DNA of 64,000 bases from Streptomyces sp. CG 926 (GTDB lineage: Bacteria; Actinomycetota; Actinomycetes; Streptomycetales; Streptomycetaceae). The position numbers were made by a program, and so were the translations under genes. Every line of letters starts with the position of its first letter. Position 1 is the stretch's first letter. The stretch is from contig NZ_QGGZ01000002.1 in assembly GCF_003148825.1 (NCBI RefSeq), positions 62,001-126,000 on the forward strand. The letters run 5' to 3'. Positions 7,552 to 16,676 of this stretch are shown piece after piece. The notes under the pieces are model-generated. The model made no database searches. It was not told the origin of the DNA and saw only the letters and a program-made list of their open reading frames with translations.

Positions 7552-10500
7552 CGGCGGGTCACCTCGTCGGGCGGCTGCACCGAGCCGTTGACCACGAGGA
7601 AGTCGGTCTCGACGGGCGAGAAGCCGGGGCCGCTCGCCGTGATGGTCCGCGGGCCCGTCCGGTCCTTGGCCACGATCAGCAGCTGGCCGATGAAGGTGCC
7701 GTCGCGCCGGGGGAAGGTCGGCGCGGCCGCTGCCGTGATGCCCGGCTTCCATGTGAACCGCACCGGCACGCCGGGCGGGAAGTCCTCGCCGCGTACCGAG
7801 GTGACGAAGCCGGGCCTGCCGATCGGCGGTACGGCGACGATGCGCGGCTGGAGGATGCGCAGTTGCTGCCGGGCGGTGTTGTCGCGGGGGTCGGCGTCCG
7901 TGCCGGTCGTGGTCAGGTCGCCGGTCACCTGGGTGGTGAGTGCCTTGTCCGGGTTGAGGACGACCCGCAGGACGGTCCGGGCGCCGGGCGCCAGGTCCGG
8001 CAGGGTGCATTCCCCGTTCGCGGTGCAGCCTGGGGGCATCCCGGCGTTCGGCACGCCCTGCGGGAGGCCGATGCGCAGCCGCAGGCCGGTGGCCAGGGCG
8101 TTGCGGCCGTTGCGGACGGTGTAGGTGACGACGACGCGGCCGCCGACGTAGCCGGGGTTCGGCTGGGCCGTGATGCTCAGTCCGGGGCCGGCCGGGGGCG
8201 CCGGCGGCTCCGGCCGCGGCGTGGGCGTCACGGGCGGGGTCGTCGGCGGGACCGGCGTCGGCGTCGGAGGGGTGGGCGTGGGGGTGGGCGGGGTGGGCTT
8301 CGGGGGTACGGGGGCTTCGCGCACCGGCACCACGGTCCGGCCGGAGTTGTCGCTGGGGCGGGGGTCGAGCACGGTGCCGGTGACCGACCAGTCCACCGGC
8401 TGGTCCCCGGGGGTGAGGCCGGTGAGGGTGACGGTCACCGGGACGGTGGTGCCCGGGGGCAGCACGCCCAGGGCGCAGGTCAGCGCCGCCGCGTCACACG
8501 TGGCGCCGGGCGCGGTGAGCGTGGTGACGTCCACGCCGAGCGGGGGCGCGACGGTCAGTCGGGTACCGGGGGAGGCCGCCGGACCCTGGTTGAGGACGTC
8601 CACCCGGACGGTGGCGGAACCGCCGACGGTGAGCGGCGCGGCCTTCTCGGGTGCCCGCACCGCGAGGTCCACCGACTGCTGGACCCCGGGCTCCTTCTGA
8701 CGGCCCGGCAGGCCCGTGACGAGCAGGTTGTGGTCGCCGGAGGCCACGTCCACCAGCTTCAGCTTCTCCGGGCTGTTGGGGGCGCGTGAGCCGCGGGCGC
8801 TGAGCACCAGGCTCTTGCCGTCGGCGGTCCATGCGGCGTCGCGGGGCTGGAACGGTCCCTTCGCCGTGGGTTCGGGCAGTTCCCGGCCGCAGGCGCCCGG
8901 TACGTCGCGGGCGGCGTCGGGCAGCAGGACCCGGCAGGCGCCGCCGCCGGCCGCGGAGGCGAGCAGGATGCCGCTGCGCTCGTCGACGCGGCCGCCGCCG
9001 TTCTTGCGGTTGAAGGCGATGGTGGCGCCGTCCGGGGAGAACGCGGGGCTGTCGTCGATGACGTCGCAGGCGCCGGGACACAGGGTGGCGCTCAGGTCGC
9101 GCTGCCGGTCCAGGTGGTCCACGGGCACGGTCCAGATGTGCTTGTTGCCACCGTTGCCGTTGATCACGAGGTTGCGGGTGAAGGCCAGGGTCGTGCCGTC
9201 GGAGGACCAGGTGGGCTGGGCGTCGCCGCGGCGCTCCTGGCCGGCGGGCGGGGTGATCTCGCCGCGGATCGCGCCCGTGGCGGCGTCCGCGATCAGGATG
9301 CGGGGCAGGCCCGTGTCACCGCCGACGCCACCGGGCGAGGTACGGGTGAAGGCCAGGAGGCGGCCGTCGGGGGAGAACGTCGGGTCGGTGTCCCGGTCCT
9401 TGGGGCCGCGGCCCGCGAGCGGCATGGCCGCCTCGTGGGTACCGTCGGCGTCCGCGAGCCAGATCCGTTGGATCCGGCCGTCCGGACCGTCCTCGAAACG
9501 GGTCAGTACGATACGGCGCCCGTCGGGCGTGTAGTTCTGCCGCTCGGTCCACGGGTCGAAGCCGGGGCCCGGCTGGAACAGCGGGTCCTTGGCCGGGTCG
9601 GTGTTGGTGTCGGCCGCCGGATCCTCCTTCAGGATCGGCAGGTTGAGGTCGCGGGGGTCGGAGCCGTCCATCCGGGCGTCCTGCAGCGTCACCACGTTCG
9701 GCTTGAGCGCCGAGATCCGCTCGACCACGACGTCACCGCCTGTCAGCGGACCGAGCCAGGTGGGCGGGCCGACCTCACGGTTCTCGCTGAGGATCACCTT
9801 CGGCGTGTCCGCGGAGTGCGCGGGCACCTGGAAGACGTGGTCCCAGTCGCCTTCGCAGTTACAGGTGCGATCGGGGCTGAGGAAGAGGACGCCGTTCCCG
9901 TCGGGCAGCCACGCTGCCCCGTGGGTGCGCCAGTTCGCCCGGTCGCCCGCCAGCAGCGGTCCGTCGCCCCGCCCGTCGGTCCACCTCAGGCGAGGGCCGG
10001 CCGTGCCCGTGGCGGTGTAGGCGATCACGTCCCGGTTCGCCTTGTCGTCCACCGGGTTCCACACCGGCTCGGTGGCCGTGCCGTTGCGGGGGTCGGTGAC
10101 ACGGGTCGCGGCGCCGCCCCGCAGAGGACGTACGTAGACCTGCCGCCCGGCGGCCCGGTCGCTGTCGGAGGAGTACGCCAGGCGTCCGCCCTCGGGCGAG
10201 ACCGTGGGGTGCTCCTCGTTCGCGGGGGAGTCGGTCAGCCGGGTGAGGCCGGTGCCGTCGGTGCGCACCAGCCACAGGTCGCGCTGGGGGGCGGCGCCGG
10301 ACCCGGCGGACCCGGCGGAGTCGAAGACGACGGCCCGGCCGTCCGGTGTCAGCCGGGGGTTCGCCACGTCCAGCCCGTTCGTCAAGCGGCGCACCGAGCC
10401 GTCCGCCGCGCGCAGGTAGACCTGCGGGGTCCGCTCGTCGCGGCGGCTCGCGAAGACCAACTGGTCCCCGAGAGCGGCGGGCTGGGTGTCCAGATGGACC

Positions 10501-10736
10501 GGCCCCTCACCGAACAGCGGGGTGGTCGACGAGCCGGACGCCACCTTGCCCAGACTGCGGTGGTGCGTGCCGGCGTAGACGACCCGGCCGTCACCGGCGT
10601 CGGCCGCCAAGGGGCGCGCCTCGGCGTCGCCCGGGTCGGCGGCCGCCGTCACCGCGAGCAGGGGGACCAGCAGCAGCAGTGGTGCGCCGGTCCTCCCCCA
10701 GCGGCGTCGACGACTGCCGGAGCCACCCGTGCCCAT
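7548..10736 (-). CDS. Exported TolB-like beta-propeller protein with CARDB-type domains, first structural gene of the eCIS operon
   Basis: ATG 10736 gives 1062 residues. The N-terminus (MGTGGSGSRRRRWGRTG followed by a Leu-rich core ending AVTAAADPG) looks like a signal peptide. Residues from about 40 to 650 carry PD40-type repeats with the recurring (S/T)PDGxxxxF signature, for example TPDGRAVVFDS, SPDGRLLAFTR and SPDGATIAFNR, suggesting one or two beta-propellers. Next come a DUF11/CARDB-like domain (SATVRVDVLNQGP), a Pro/Thr linker, a second such domain (VVVTYTVRNG) and a C-terminal Ig/IPT-like region. It is fused by a 4-base overlap to DUF4255, which implies co-expression with the machine. 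Upstream in-frame starts at 10844 or between are possible but less signal-peptide-like. Its role is unknown; a surface or sensor function is inference. Confidence 0.82.
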   Translation of the reverse strand: MGTGGSGSRRRRWGRTGAPLLLLVPLLAVTAAADPGDAEARPLAADAGDGRVVYAGTHHRSLGKVASGSSTTPLFGEGPVHLDTQPAALGDQLVFASRRDERTPQVYLRAADGSVRRLTNGLDVANPRLTPDGRAVVFDSAGSAGSGAAPQRDLWLVRTDGTGLTRLTDSPANEEHPTVSPEGGRLAYSSDSDRAAGRQVYVRPLRGGAATRVTDPRNGTATEPVWNPVDDKANRDVIAYTATGTAGPRLRWTDGRGDGPLLAGDRANWRTHGAAWLPDGNGVLFLSPDRTCNCEGDWDHVFQVPAHSADTPKVILSENREVGPPTWLGPLTGGDVVVERISALKPNVVTLQDARMDGSDPRDLNLPILKEDPAADTNTDPAKDPLFQPGPGFDPWTERQNYTPDGRRIVLTRFEDGPDGRIQRIWLADADGTHEAAMPLAGRGPKDRDTDPTFSPDGRLLAFTRTSPGGVGGDTGLPRILIADAATGAIRGEITPPAGQERRGDAQPTWSSDGTTLAFTRNLVINGNGGNKHIWTVPVDHLDRQRDLSATLCPGACDVIDDSPAFSPDGATIAFNRKNGGGRVDERSGILLASAAGGGACRVLLPDAARDVPGACGRELPEPTAKGPFQPRDAAWTADGKSLVLSARGSRAPNSPEKLKLVDVASGDHNLLVTGLPGRQKEPGVQQSVDLAVRAPEKAAPLTVGGSATVRVDVLNQGPAASPGTRLTVAPPLGVDVTTLTAPGATCDAAALTCALGVLPPGTTVPVTVTLTGLTPGDQPVDWSVTGTVLDPRPSDNSGRTVVPVREAPVPPKPTPPTPTPTPPTPTPVPPTTPPVTPTPRPEPPAPPAGPGLSITAQPNPGYVGGRVVVTYTVRNGRNALATGLRLRIGLPQGVPNAGMPPGCTANGECTLPDLAPGARTVLRVVLNPDKALTTQVTGDLTTTGTDADPRDNTARQQLRILQPRIVAVPPIGRPGFVTSVRGEDFPPGVPVRFTWKPGITAAAAPTFPRRDGTFIGQLLIVAKDRTGPRTITASGPGFSPVETDFLVVNGSVQPPDEVTRR

Positions 10737-10893
10737 CACGGTCCACCTCACAGTCCGGTACAGCGTGTTCACGTACGACCCCGCCACTGTGCGGCCCGGT
10801 CCGTGCGCCCGGCAGGGCCGTGGGGCCGCACCCGGGGGAAGCACCCGGTGCGCTTTCGGGCAGCGGGGTGCGGGTCGCCCGGGCCGGTGACGG

Positions 10894-11559
10894 TCAGATC
10901 AGCCCGTTGCGCAGGGCGTAGCCGACCGCGTGGGTGCGGTTGCGCAGGTGGAGCCGGGTGATGATCTCGTGCAGCACGTTCTTGACGGTGCGTTCGGAGT
11001 ACGAGGTCTTGCGGGCGATCTCCGCGGTGTCCAGGCCCTCCGACACCAGACGCAACATGTCCGCCTCGCGCGAGGTGAGCGTCGACAGGGACACGGCGTG
11101 CGGGTCCAACGTCGAACGCTGCAGGCTGCCCACGTGGTCGAGGAGCTTCGCGAGCAGGTCGCCGGGCAGCACGCCCTCGCCGTTGGCTATCGCCAGGACC
11201 AGGCGCAGGAGTCGGTCCTGATCGGCCTCGCTGCGGCGCAGCACCGCGGTGACCCCGCATTCGATGGCGCGCTGCAGGGCGTCCCCGGATTCGAAGGTGC
11301 CGACCACGAGCCCGGTGCGGGTGGTGGAGTCGTGCCGCAGCCGGTAGAGCAGGGCGGCCGTCTCGTCGTCGACGCTGTCCACGGCGACGAGCGAGACCTG
11401 CGCGCCGTCGGCGGCGTCGACGAGTGCGATCTCGGGGCGCTGGCGCAACTGGTGGACGACCCCGACGTGCAGGATCGGGTCCGGTGCGTACACGGCCACG
11501 GTGACCCGTTCGCCGGCGCCGGATGAGGAGTCGGGTCCGTTGTAATCAGGCTGGGCCAT
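10894..11559 (-). CDS. LuxR-type regulator of the eCIS locus
   Basis: The 221-residue product (ATG 11559, MAQPDYNGPDSS) has an atypical receiver-like N-terminal domain (VAVYAPDPILHVGVVHQLR to about residue 140) without a clear phospho-acceptor Asp/Lys set, and a C-terminal LuxR HTH: LSTLTSREADMLRLVSEGL, then TAEIARKTSYSERTVKNVLHEI. It is therefore likely a DNA-binding regulator not controlled by ordinary phosphorylation. It lies at the head of the minus-strand eCIS genes, 157 bases before the propeller gene, and diverges from the membrane protein at 11730. Regulation of eCIS expression is the obvious inference from position. Confidence 0.88.
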   Translation of the reverse strand: MAQPDYNGPDSSSGAGERVTVAVYAPDPILHVGVVHQLRQRPEIALVDAADGAQVSLVAVDSVDDETAALLYRLRHDSTTRTGLVVGTFESGDALQRAIECGVTAVLRRSEADQDRLLRLVLAIANGEGVLPGDLLAKLLDHVGSLQRSTLDPHAVSLSTLTSREADMLRLVSEGLDTAEIARKTSYSERTVKNVLHEIITRLHLRNRTHAVGYALRNGLI

Positions 11560-11729
11560 TGGTGTTGTACCTGTTCCATGATGCGTATGTGGGGTTACGG
11601 ATGGAGAGGGTTGATCAACAAGAGGTTGGGTACCCGTAACTGATGAGCGGCCACAGGGGCATTCGGGTTGCCCGGGGCGTTGCCCTCGTGTCCGTGGAGG
11701 TGGCCGGGGCGTCGGCATAGCGTCGCCGT

Positions 11730-13121
11730 GTGATATCCCCAGCAGCCTCTTCAAGCCCTGGCGCGACCGGCCCCGACATCCCGCCGGTGTCCGTGACGCC
11801 GGGCGACACCGCATCCACCACCCTGACCGTCCGCAACGACAGTGACATCGTCGAGGCGTACCGCCTGGAGGTCGTCGGCGACTGCGCTGCCTGGACCACG
11901 CTGGAACCGGCGCGGCTCTCGCTCTATCCGGGCACGTCGGAAACGGTGACGATCCGTCTGGCACCGCCCCGTTCACCACAGGTACGCGCGGGTGACGTCC
12001 CGCTCGCCGTACGCGTGCTGCCCACCGAACAGCCCGAGGCGGTACGGGTCCCCGAGACCACCGTGCACATCGGGGAGTTCCGCGAGTTGCGTGCGGAGAG
12101 CGCTCCCAGACGGCGCCGCGGCTGGCTGCGCGGACGCTATCGACTGGCCGTGCGCAACGAGGGCAACTGCCCCGTACAGCTGGGCTTCACGCCCGCCCAG
12201 CCGGGGGAGGAGCTCAAGTTCGCCTTCACCCCGGCGGAGTTGAAGCTGGAGCCGGGAGAGTCGGCGGAGGTGGGGCTGCGGGTCCGCACCGGTCGGCCGG
12301 TGTGGTTCGGGTCCCCGGTGACCTGGCCCTTCACCGTCACCGTCGCCGAGGTCCGCACCGCGGCAGGCGACGGCGGCGCGGACGCGACGGGCGGCAAGGA
12401 CGGCAAGGACGGCAAGGACCTCGGGGAGCGGCCGGAGTCGGACCCCGTACGGGCTCCGCTGGAGGTGGAGTTCGTCCAGATCCCGATCTTCCCGACGTGG
12501 CTGCTCGCGGTACTGGCCGCGCTGCTCGCGCTGCTCCTCGCCTGGTTCCTGCTGGTGCGGCCGGCCGTACGCAGTACGGCCAAGGAAGCCGCCGACGAGG
12601 CCGTCAAGAAGCCCGCGCCCACCGCGGACCTGAACGGGCAGACCCCGGTGACCGGCGACGGCAAACAGCCGGGCGGCGGCAAGGCCACCCAGCCGGGTAC
12701 GGGGGGCGCCGGCCCGGGAAGTGCCACCGGCGGTGGTACCGGAGGCGGCGGCACCGGGGCCGGAGGTCAGCAGAGCTCGGCCACCATCGACCTGCAGACC
12801 GCCGGTGGGCAGACGAAGACCGGTACCTACACGGTGCCCGCCGGCAAAGCCTTCGGGATCACGGACATCGTTGTCGCGAACTTCCAGGGCGACGAGGGGG
12901 TGGTGACCTTCGACTTCGGCGACCGCAAGATCACGACGATCGCCCTGGAGACGTTCCGCAACCAGGACTACCACTGGGTCACCCCCATCAGCATCACCGA
13001 GAGCCAGACTGTGACCGTGCAGGTGACCTGTGCGAAGCCCGGCACGCCGGCCACCGGCCGTCAGGCACAGGAGTGTCACGAGGTGCTCAACGTGAGCGGC
13101 GTGCTCAGCGACCTCCGGTGA
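11730..13121 (+). CDS. Single-pass membrane protein with CARDB-like domains, divergent from the eCIS regulator
   Basis: GTG 11730 gives 463 residues. There is no N-terminal signal peptide. Residues 15-110 and 115-210 form two immunoglobulin/CARDB-like domains (GDTASTTLTVRNDSDIVEAY; YRLAVRNEGNCPVQLGF). A basic-acidic GKDGKDGKD linker follows, then one strong transmembrane helix at 254-277 (TWLLAVLAALLALLLAWFLL), a Gly-rich linker, and a C-terminal beta-rich domain of about 110 residues with two Cys (VTCAKPG, QECHEV). The protein looks like a one-pass envelope protein. Genes of this kind sit beside Streptomyces eCIS loci. A membrane anchor or signalling partner for the cytoplasmic injection machine is plausible but unproven. 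Confidence 0.85.
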   Translation: MISPAASSSPGATGPDIPPVSVTPGDTASTTLTVRNDSDIVEAYRLEVVGDCAAWTTLEPARLSLYPGTSETVTIRLAPPRSPQVRAGDVPLAVRVLPTEQPEAVRVPETTVHIGEFRELRAESAPRRRRGWLRGRYRLAVRNEGNCPVQLGFTPAQPGEELKFAFTPAELKLEPGESAEVGLRVRTGRPVWFGSPVTWPFTVTVAEVRTAAGDGGADATGGKDGKDGKDLGERPESDPVRAPLEVEFVQIPIFPTWLLAVLAALLALLLAWFLLVRPAVRSTAKEAADEAVKKPAPTADLNGQTPVTGDGKQPGGGKATQPGTGGAGPGSATGGGTGGGGTGAGGQQSSATIDLQTAGGQTKTGTYTVPAGKAFGITDIVVANFQGDEGVVTFDFGDRKITTIALETFRNQDYHWVTPISITESQTVTVQVTCAKPGTPATGRQAQECHEVLNVSGVLSDLR

Positions 13122-13151
13122 CCCGTACAGCACGGCCATAGTCGGTCAGGT

Positions 13152-13190
13152 CGGACGCCAGGGCAAAGAGGACCTTTGCCCTGGCGTCCG
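13152..13190. terminator. Strong hairpin after the membrane-protein gene
   Basis: Two perfect 17-base arms (13152-13168 and 13174-13190) enclose a 5-base loop, starting 30 bases after the stop of the plus-strand gene. There is no T-tract, as is common in Streptomyces terminators. It also separates the eCIS region from what follows. Confidence 0.9.
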
Positions 13191-13729
13191 GAAATCGGTA
13201 CTCCTGAGGATCGATCGGACGTTCCCCGCACCACCCCACGCTTTCGTTTCGACAGTGCCTGGACGGGGTAACCGCCGGTATTTACAGAGCCTGTTGACGA
13301 AGCGTCGAAGATGGCTTGAATTGCCCTCTGCCTTCAGGGCCGATCACTGCGTAGGAACCTTCACCCGCTCGTTCGAGGCGCTGGATCTCCACGACGGCCC
13401 GTTCTACCGGCCCGGCCCCGTAGGTCATGGTGCTGCGCGGGTCCGCCGCCGCCCGGCTCTCGGAGGGGATGATCTGCTCCCTGCGCTCCGGGTCCCTCTC
13501 TTCTCCATCGCCGCCGCGAGCGCCTCCATGACGGCCGGCGAAGCGGACCCCGCGCCGACCCGGAACGCGGCGATGTCGGCCGGCGGCGTGGGGCCGAGCT
13601 CCCTGTGATCCACCGTGCGGGATGCCGCTACGGGTCGCAGATGCCCCTACGGGCACACCCGGGGGAAGACACCCCTGAATCCGGGACGTCCGGCCCCGGC
13701 GGCGGGTGTCGTGGCGCCGCCGGCTGCGG
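13191..13729. other. Gene-poor junction region
   Basis: No convincing gene is present. Minus-strand fragments of protein-like sequence occur in two frames, for example PADIAAFRVGAGSASPAVMEAL (13425-13613) and YGAGPVERAVVEIQRLERA (13282-13656). They could be parts of one decayed reading frame joined by a frameshift, but no family is recognisable. The region separates the eCIS locus from the hemL block. Confidence 0.45.
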
Positions 13730-14326
13730 TCAGGGCCAGACGAGGCAGTACGGCTGGTGCCCGGCCTCGTGGAGGCGGTGGCTGAAATCCTGCCACTCGT
13801 GGAGCAGCTGGTAGACGTTGAAGGCGTCGCTGGGGCCGCCGCGGTCCGGGACCGTGGACCAGATGAAGGCCGCCGCGCCCACCGATTCCTCGCCGATCCC
13901 GCGCAGCGGGTCGACCACGGTCATGGGGAGCTTGACCACCGCGTAGTCGGGGTGCAGGACCACCAGCTCCAGCGGGGGCACCTTGTGCAGGGGTATGCCT
14001 TCGATGCCGGTCAGGACCATCGCGGCCACCGTCTCCGGCTTGATCTTGGTGAAGAGGCCACCCATGCCGAGCTCGTCGCCGCCGAGCTCCTCGGGCCGCA
14101 TCGTGACCGGGACCCGGGCCGCCGTGGCGCCGTCGGGGGCGCCGAAGTACTTGTACGTCACTCCCATACCGCGGCCTTTGGGCAGGTCGTCGGACGAGGA
14201 CGTGGGCACGGGGACGGCGTCGGCCGCCTCCGTTCCGCGGCGGTGCTTGCCCCGGCGGCGGGCCTCGCGGGCGCGCTGCGGATCGAGGCCGTCCGTTCCC
14301 TCGCCCGGTCCACCACCGCGTTGCAT
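13730..14326 (-). CDS. Conserved protein of unknown function next to hemL
   Basis: ATG 14326, preceded by GGTGGAG, gives 198 residues; an in-frame start at 14461 would add a low-complexity, poorly coding-like extension overlapping the hemL start. After a basic N-terminal segment (AREARRRGKHRRGTE) the conserved-looking core runs GMGVTYKYFGAPDGATAARVPV to the C-terminus DFSHRLHEAGHQPYCLVWP. No catalytic motif, signal peptide or membrane helix is evident. It is divergent from hemL, with about 130 bases between the two starts. I do not recognise the family; it may be restricted to actinomycetes. Confidence 0.72.
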   Translation of the reverse strand: MQRGGGPGEGTDGLDPQRAREARRRGKHRRGTEAADAVPVPTSSSDDLPKGRGMGVTYKYFGAPDGATAARVPVTMRPEELGGDELGMGGLFTKIKPETVAAMVLTGIEGIPLHKVPPLELVVLHPDYAVVKLPMTVVDPLRGIGEESVGAAAFIWSTVPDRGGPSDAFNVYQLLHEWQDFSHRLHEAGHQPYCLVWP

Positions 14327-14459
14327 ATCTCCACCCGACTGGTCTTGCTCGCCCCGGCCCCGCGGCCCCCGCCACGCAGCCTGATCATCATGGCAGTGAC
14401 CTCCCCCGCGGCGACGCGGTGAAACGCCCGTCCGCAAGTCTGTCGCGGCCTCTGAGACC

Positions 14460-15782
14460 ATGGCTGGTGTGAGCTACCCGTACCCGTATGAAGCCCCAGT
14501 TTCGCAGACGCTCTTCGAGCGCGCCTCCCTCGTGACCCCCGGCGGCGTGAACTCTCCCGTGCGCGCCTTCCGCGCCGTGGGCGGTACGCCCCGGTTCATG
14601 GTGTCCGGGACCGGTCCGTACCTCACCGATGCCGACGGTCGTGAGTACGTCGACCTCGTGTGCTCGTGGGGGCCGATGATCCTCGGCCATTCGCACCCCG
14701 AGGTGATCGAGGCCGTCCAGGCGGCCGTCGCCCGCGGTACCTCCTTCGGTACGCCCGGTGAGGGAGAGGTGGCGCTCGCCGAGGAGATCGTCGCGCGCAT
14801 CGAACCCGTGGAGCAGGTCCGCCTGGTCTCCTCCGGCACCGAGGCGACCATGTCGGCGATCCGGCTGGCCCGCGGCTTCACCGGTCGCGCCAAGGTCGTG
14901 AAGTTCGCCGGCTGCTACCACGGTCACGTGGACGCCCTGCTGGCCGCCGCCGGTTCCGGTTTGGCGACTTTCGCGCTTCCGGACACCCCCGGTGTGACGG
15001 GCGCGCAGGCCGGCGACACGATCGTCCTCCCCTACAACGACCTCGAAGCGGTCCGGGCGGCCTTCGCCGCGCACCCCGGCGAGATCGCCTGCGTGATCAC
15101 CGAGGCCGCGCCCGGCAACATGGGTGTGGTGACCCCGGCCGCCGGCTTCAACCAGGGGCTCGCGGACCTGTGCCGGGAGAACGGCGCGCTCTACATCTCC
15201 GACGAGGTCATGACCGGCTTCCGGACCTCCCGCGCCGGCTGGTACGGCGTCGACGGGGTCAAGCCCGACCTGATGACCTTCGGCAAGGTCATGGGCGGCG
15301 GCTTCCCGGCCGCGGCGTTCGGCGGCCGCGCCGACGTCATGGGCCACCTGGCCCCCGCCGGTCCCGTCTACCAGGCCGGCACGCTCTCCGGTAACCCCAT
15401 CGCGACCGCCGCCGGTCTCGCGCAGCTGCGCCTGCTGGACGCGGCCGCGTACGAGAAGGTCGACGCGGTCTCGAAGGAGATCCAGTCCCTGGTCACCGGC
15501 GCGCTCACCAAGGAGGGCGTGGCGCACCGGCTGCAGACCGCGTCCAACATGTTCTCCGTCTTCTTCACCGAGGACGAGGTGCGCAACTACGACGACGCCA
15601 AGAAGCAGGAGAGCTTCCGTTTCAACGGGTTCTTCCACTCGATGTTGGCGCAGGGTGTCTACCTGCCGCCGTCCGCCTTCGAGTCCTGGTTCGTCTCCAC
15701 CGCCCACGACGAGAAGGCGATCGAGCGCATCGCGGCGGCGCTGCCGGCCGCCGCCCGAGCCGCCGCGGAGGCCACCGCATGA
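14460..15782 (+). CDS. hemL: Glutamate-1-semialdehyde 2,1-aminomutase
   Basis: The 440-residue PLP enzyme converts glutamate-1-semialdehyde to 5-aminolevulinate, the haem and corrin precursor, in the cytoplasm. Signature segments are [33 protein letters not shown] (124-139), [11 protein letters not shown] with the PLP-ring Asp at 248, and [11 protein letters not shown] with the Schiff-base Lys at 276. Length and motifs are normal. The next gene overlaps by 4 bases (ATGA). Its position ahead of the cytochrome c maturation genes ties haem supply to cytochrome assembly. Confidence 0.97.
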   Translation: MAGVSYPYPYEAPVSQTLFERASLVTPGGVNSPVRAFRAVGGTPRFMVSGTGPYLTDADGREYVDLVCSWGPMILGHSHPEVIEAVQAAVARGTSFGTPGEGEVALAEEIVARIEPVEQVRLVSSGTEATMSAIRLARGFTGRAKVVKFAGCYHGHVDALLAAAGSGLATFALPDTPGVTGAQAGDTIVLPYNDLEAVRAAFAAHPGEIACVITEAAPGNMGVVTPAAGFNQGLADLCRENGALYISDEVMTGFRTSRAGWYGVDGVKPDLMTFGKVMGGGFPAAAFGGRADVMGHLAPAGPVYQAGTLSGNPIATAAGLAQLRLLDAAAYEKVDAVSKEIQSLVTGALTKEGVAHRLQTASNMFSVFFTEDEVRNYDDAKKQESFRFNGFFHSMLAQGVYLPPSAFESWFVSTAHDEKAIERIAAALPAAARAAAEATA

Positions 15783-16477
15783 GCAGCAGCGCCACGCCCG
15801 CCACCCCCGACCTGACCGTCGTGCACCTGGTGCGCCACGGCGAGGTGCACAACCCCGACGGGGTGCTCTACGGGCGCCGTGACGGCTATCACCTCTCCGA
15901 GCTGGGCCGGCAGATGGCGGACCGCGTCGCGGACCACCTAAAGGGTCGGGACATCGCCTACGTGGTGTCCTCCCCGCTGGAGCGCGCACAGGAGACGGCG
16001 GAGCCGATCGCCAAGGTCCACGGCCTGGACCTGGCGACCGACGCGCGCCTGCTGGAGGCGGAGAACGTCTTCGAGGGCAAGACCTTCGGGGTCGGTGACG
16101 GCGCGCTGCGCAAGCCCGGCAACTGGAAGCACCTGACGAACCCGTTCAAGCCGTCGTGGGGCGAGCCGTACGTGGAGCAGGTGGTCCGGATGATGAGCGC
16201 GCTGGAGGCGGCGCGCGACGCGGCCCGTGGCCGGGAGGCGGTGGCGGTCAGCCACCAGCTGCCGATCTGGATCGTGCGCAGCTTCGCGGAGAAGCGTCGG
16301 CTGTGGCACGACCCGCGGCGCCGGCAGTGCACGCTCGCCTCGATGACCTCGTTCACCTTCCAGGGCGACAAGCTGGTGTCGGTGGGGTACAGCGAGCCGG
16401 CCCGGGACCTGGTGCCGGCTCATCTGCTGGCCGGGGCCAAGCCGGTGAAGGGTGCGTCCAAGGCGTTCGGCGCCTGA
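15779..16477 (+). CDS. Histidine phosphatase (phosphoglycerate mutase-like)
   Basis: The 232-residue protein has the catalytic RHG triad at residues 19-21 ([11 protein letters not shown]), the second Arg in [15 protein letters not shown], and the second His in AVSHQLPIW. These are the hallmarks of the branch-1 histidine phosphatase superfamily. It is translationally coupled to hemL. The substrate cannot be assigned; members range from phosphoglycerate mutases to broad phosphatases, and this one has the shorter, phosphatase-like form. There is no signal peptide, so it is cytoplasmic. Confidence 0.9.
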   Translation: MSSSATPATPDLTVVHLVRHGEVHNPDGVLYGRRDGYHLSELGRQMADRVADHLKGRDIAYVVSSPLERAQETAEPIAKVHGLDLATDARLLEAENVFEGKTFGVGDGALRKPGNWKHLTNPFKPSWGEPYVEQVVRMMSALEAARDAARGREAVAVSHQLPIWIVRSFAEKRRLWHDPRRRQCTLASMTSFTFQGDKLVSVGYSEPARDLVPAHLLAGAKPVKGASKAFGA

Positions 16478-16676
16478 TCCGGCGCCTGATCCTGGCCCGG
16501 TCGGTCCGGTCGGGCCGGCCGGGGTCTTGATCGGCCGACTGTTACAGGCCGTTACGGTTCTGCCCAACTAAAGACAAGTCGCGCGGGAATCACCGTGTCA
16601 GCTCGCATGTCCGAACTGATTGTCCGTTTATATGGACTTCGGTTCGGTATGGGTGGTCGACAGTGGGGACGGTGAC

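Noticed and set aside
13282..13656. Minus-strand frame in the eCIS-hemL gap as a gene
   Set aside because: Protein-like pieces occur in two different frames with no intact domain; treated as possible remnant only.
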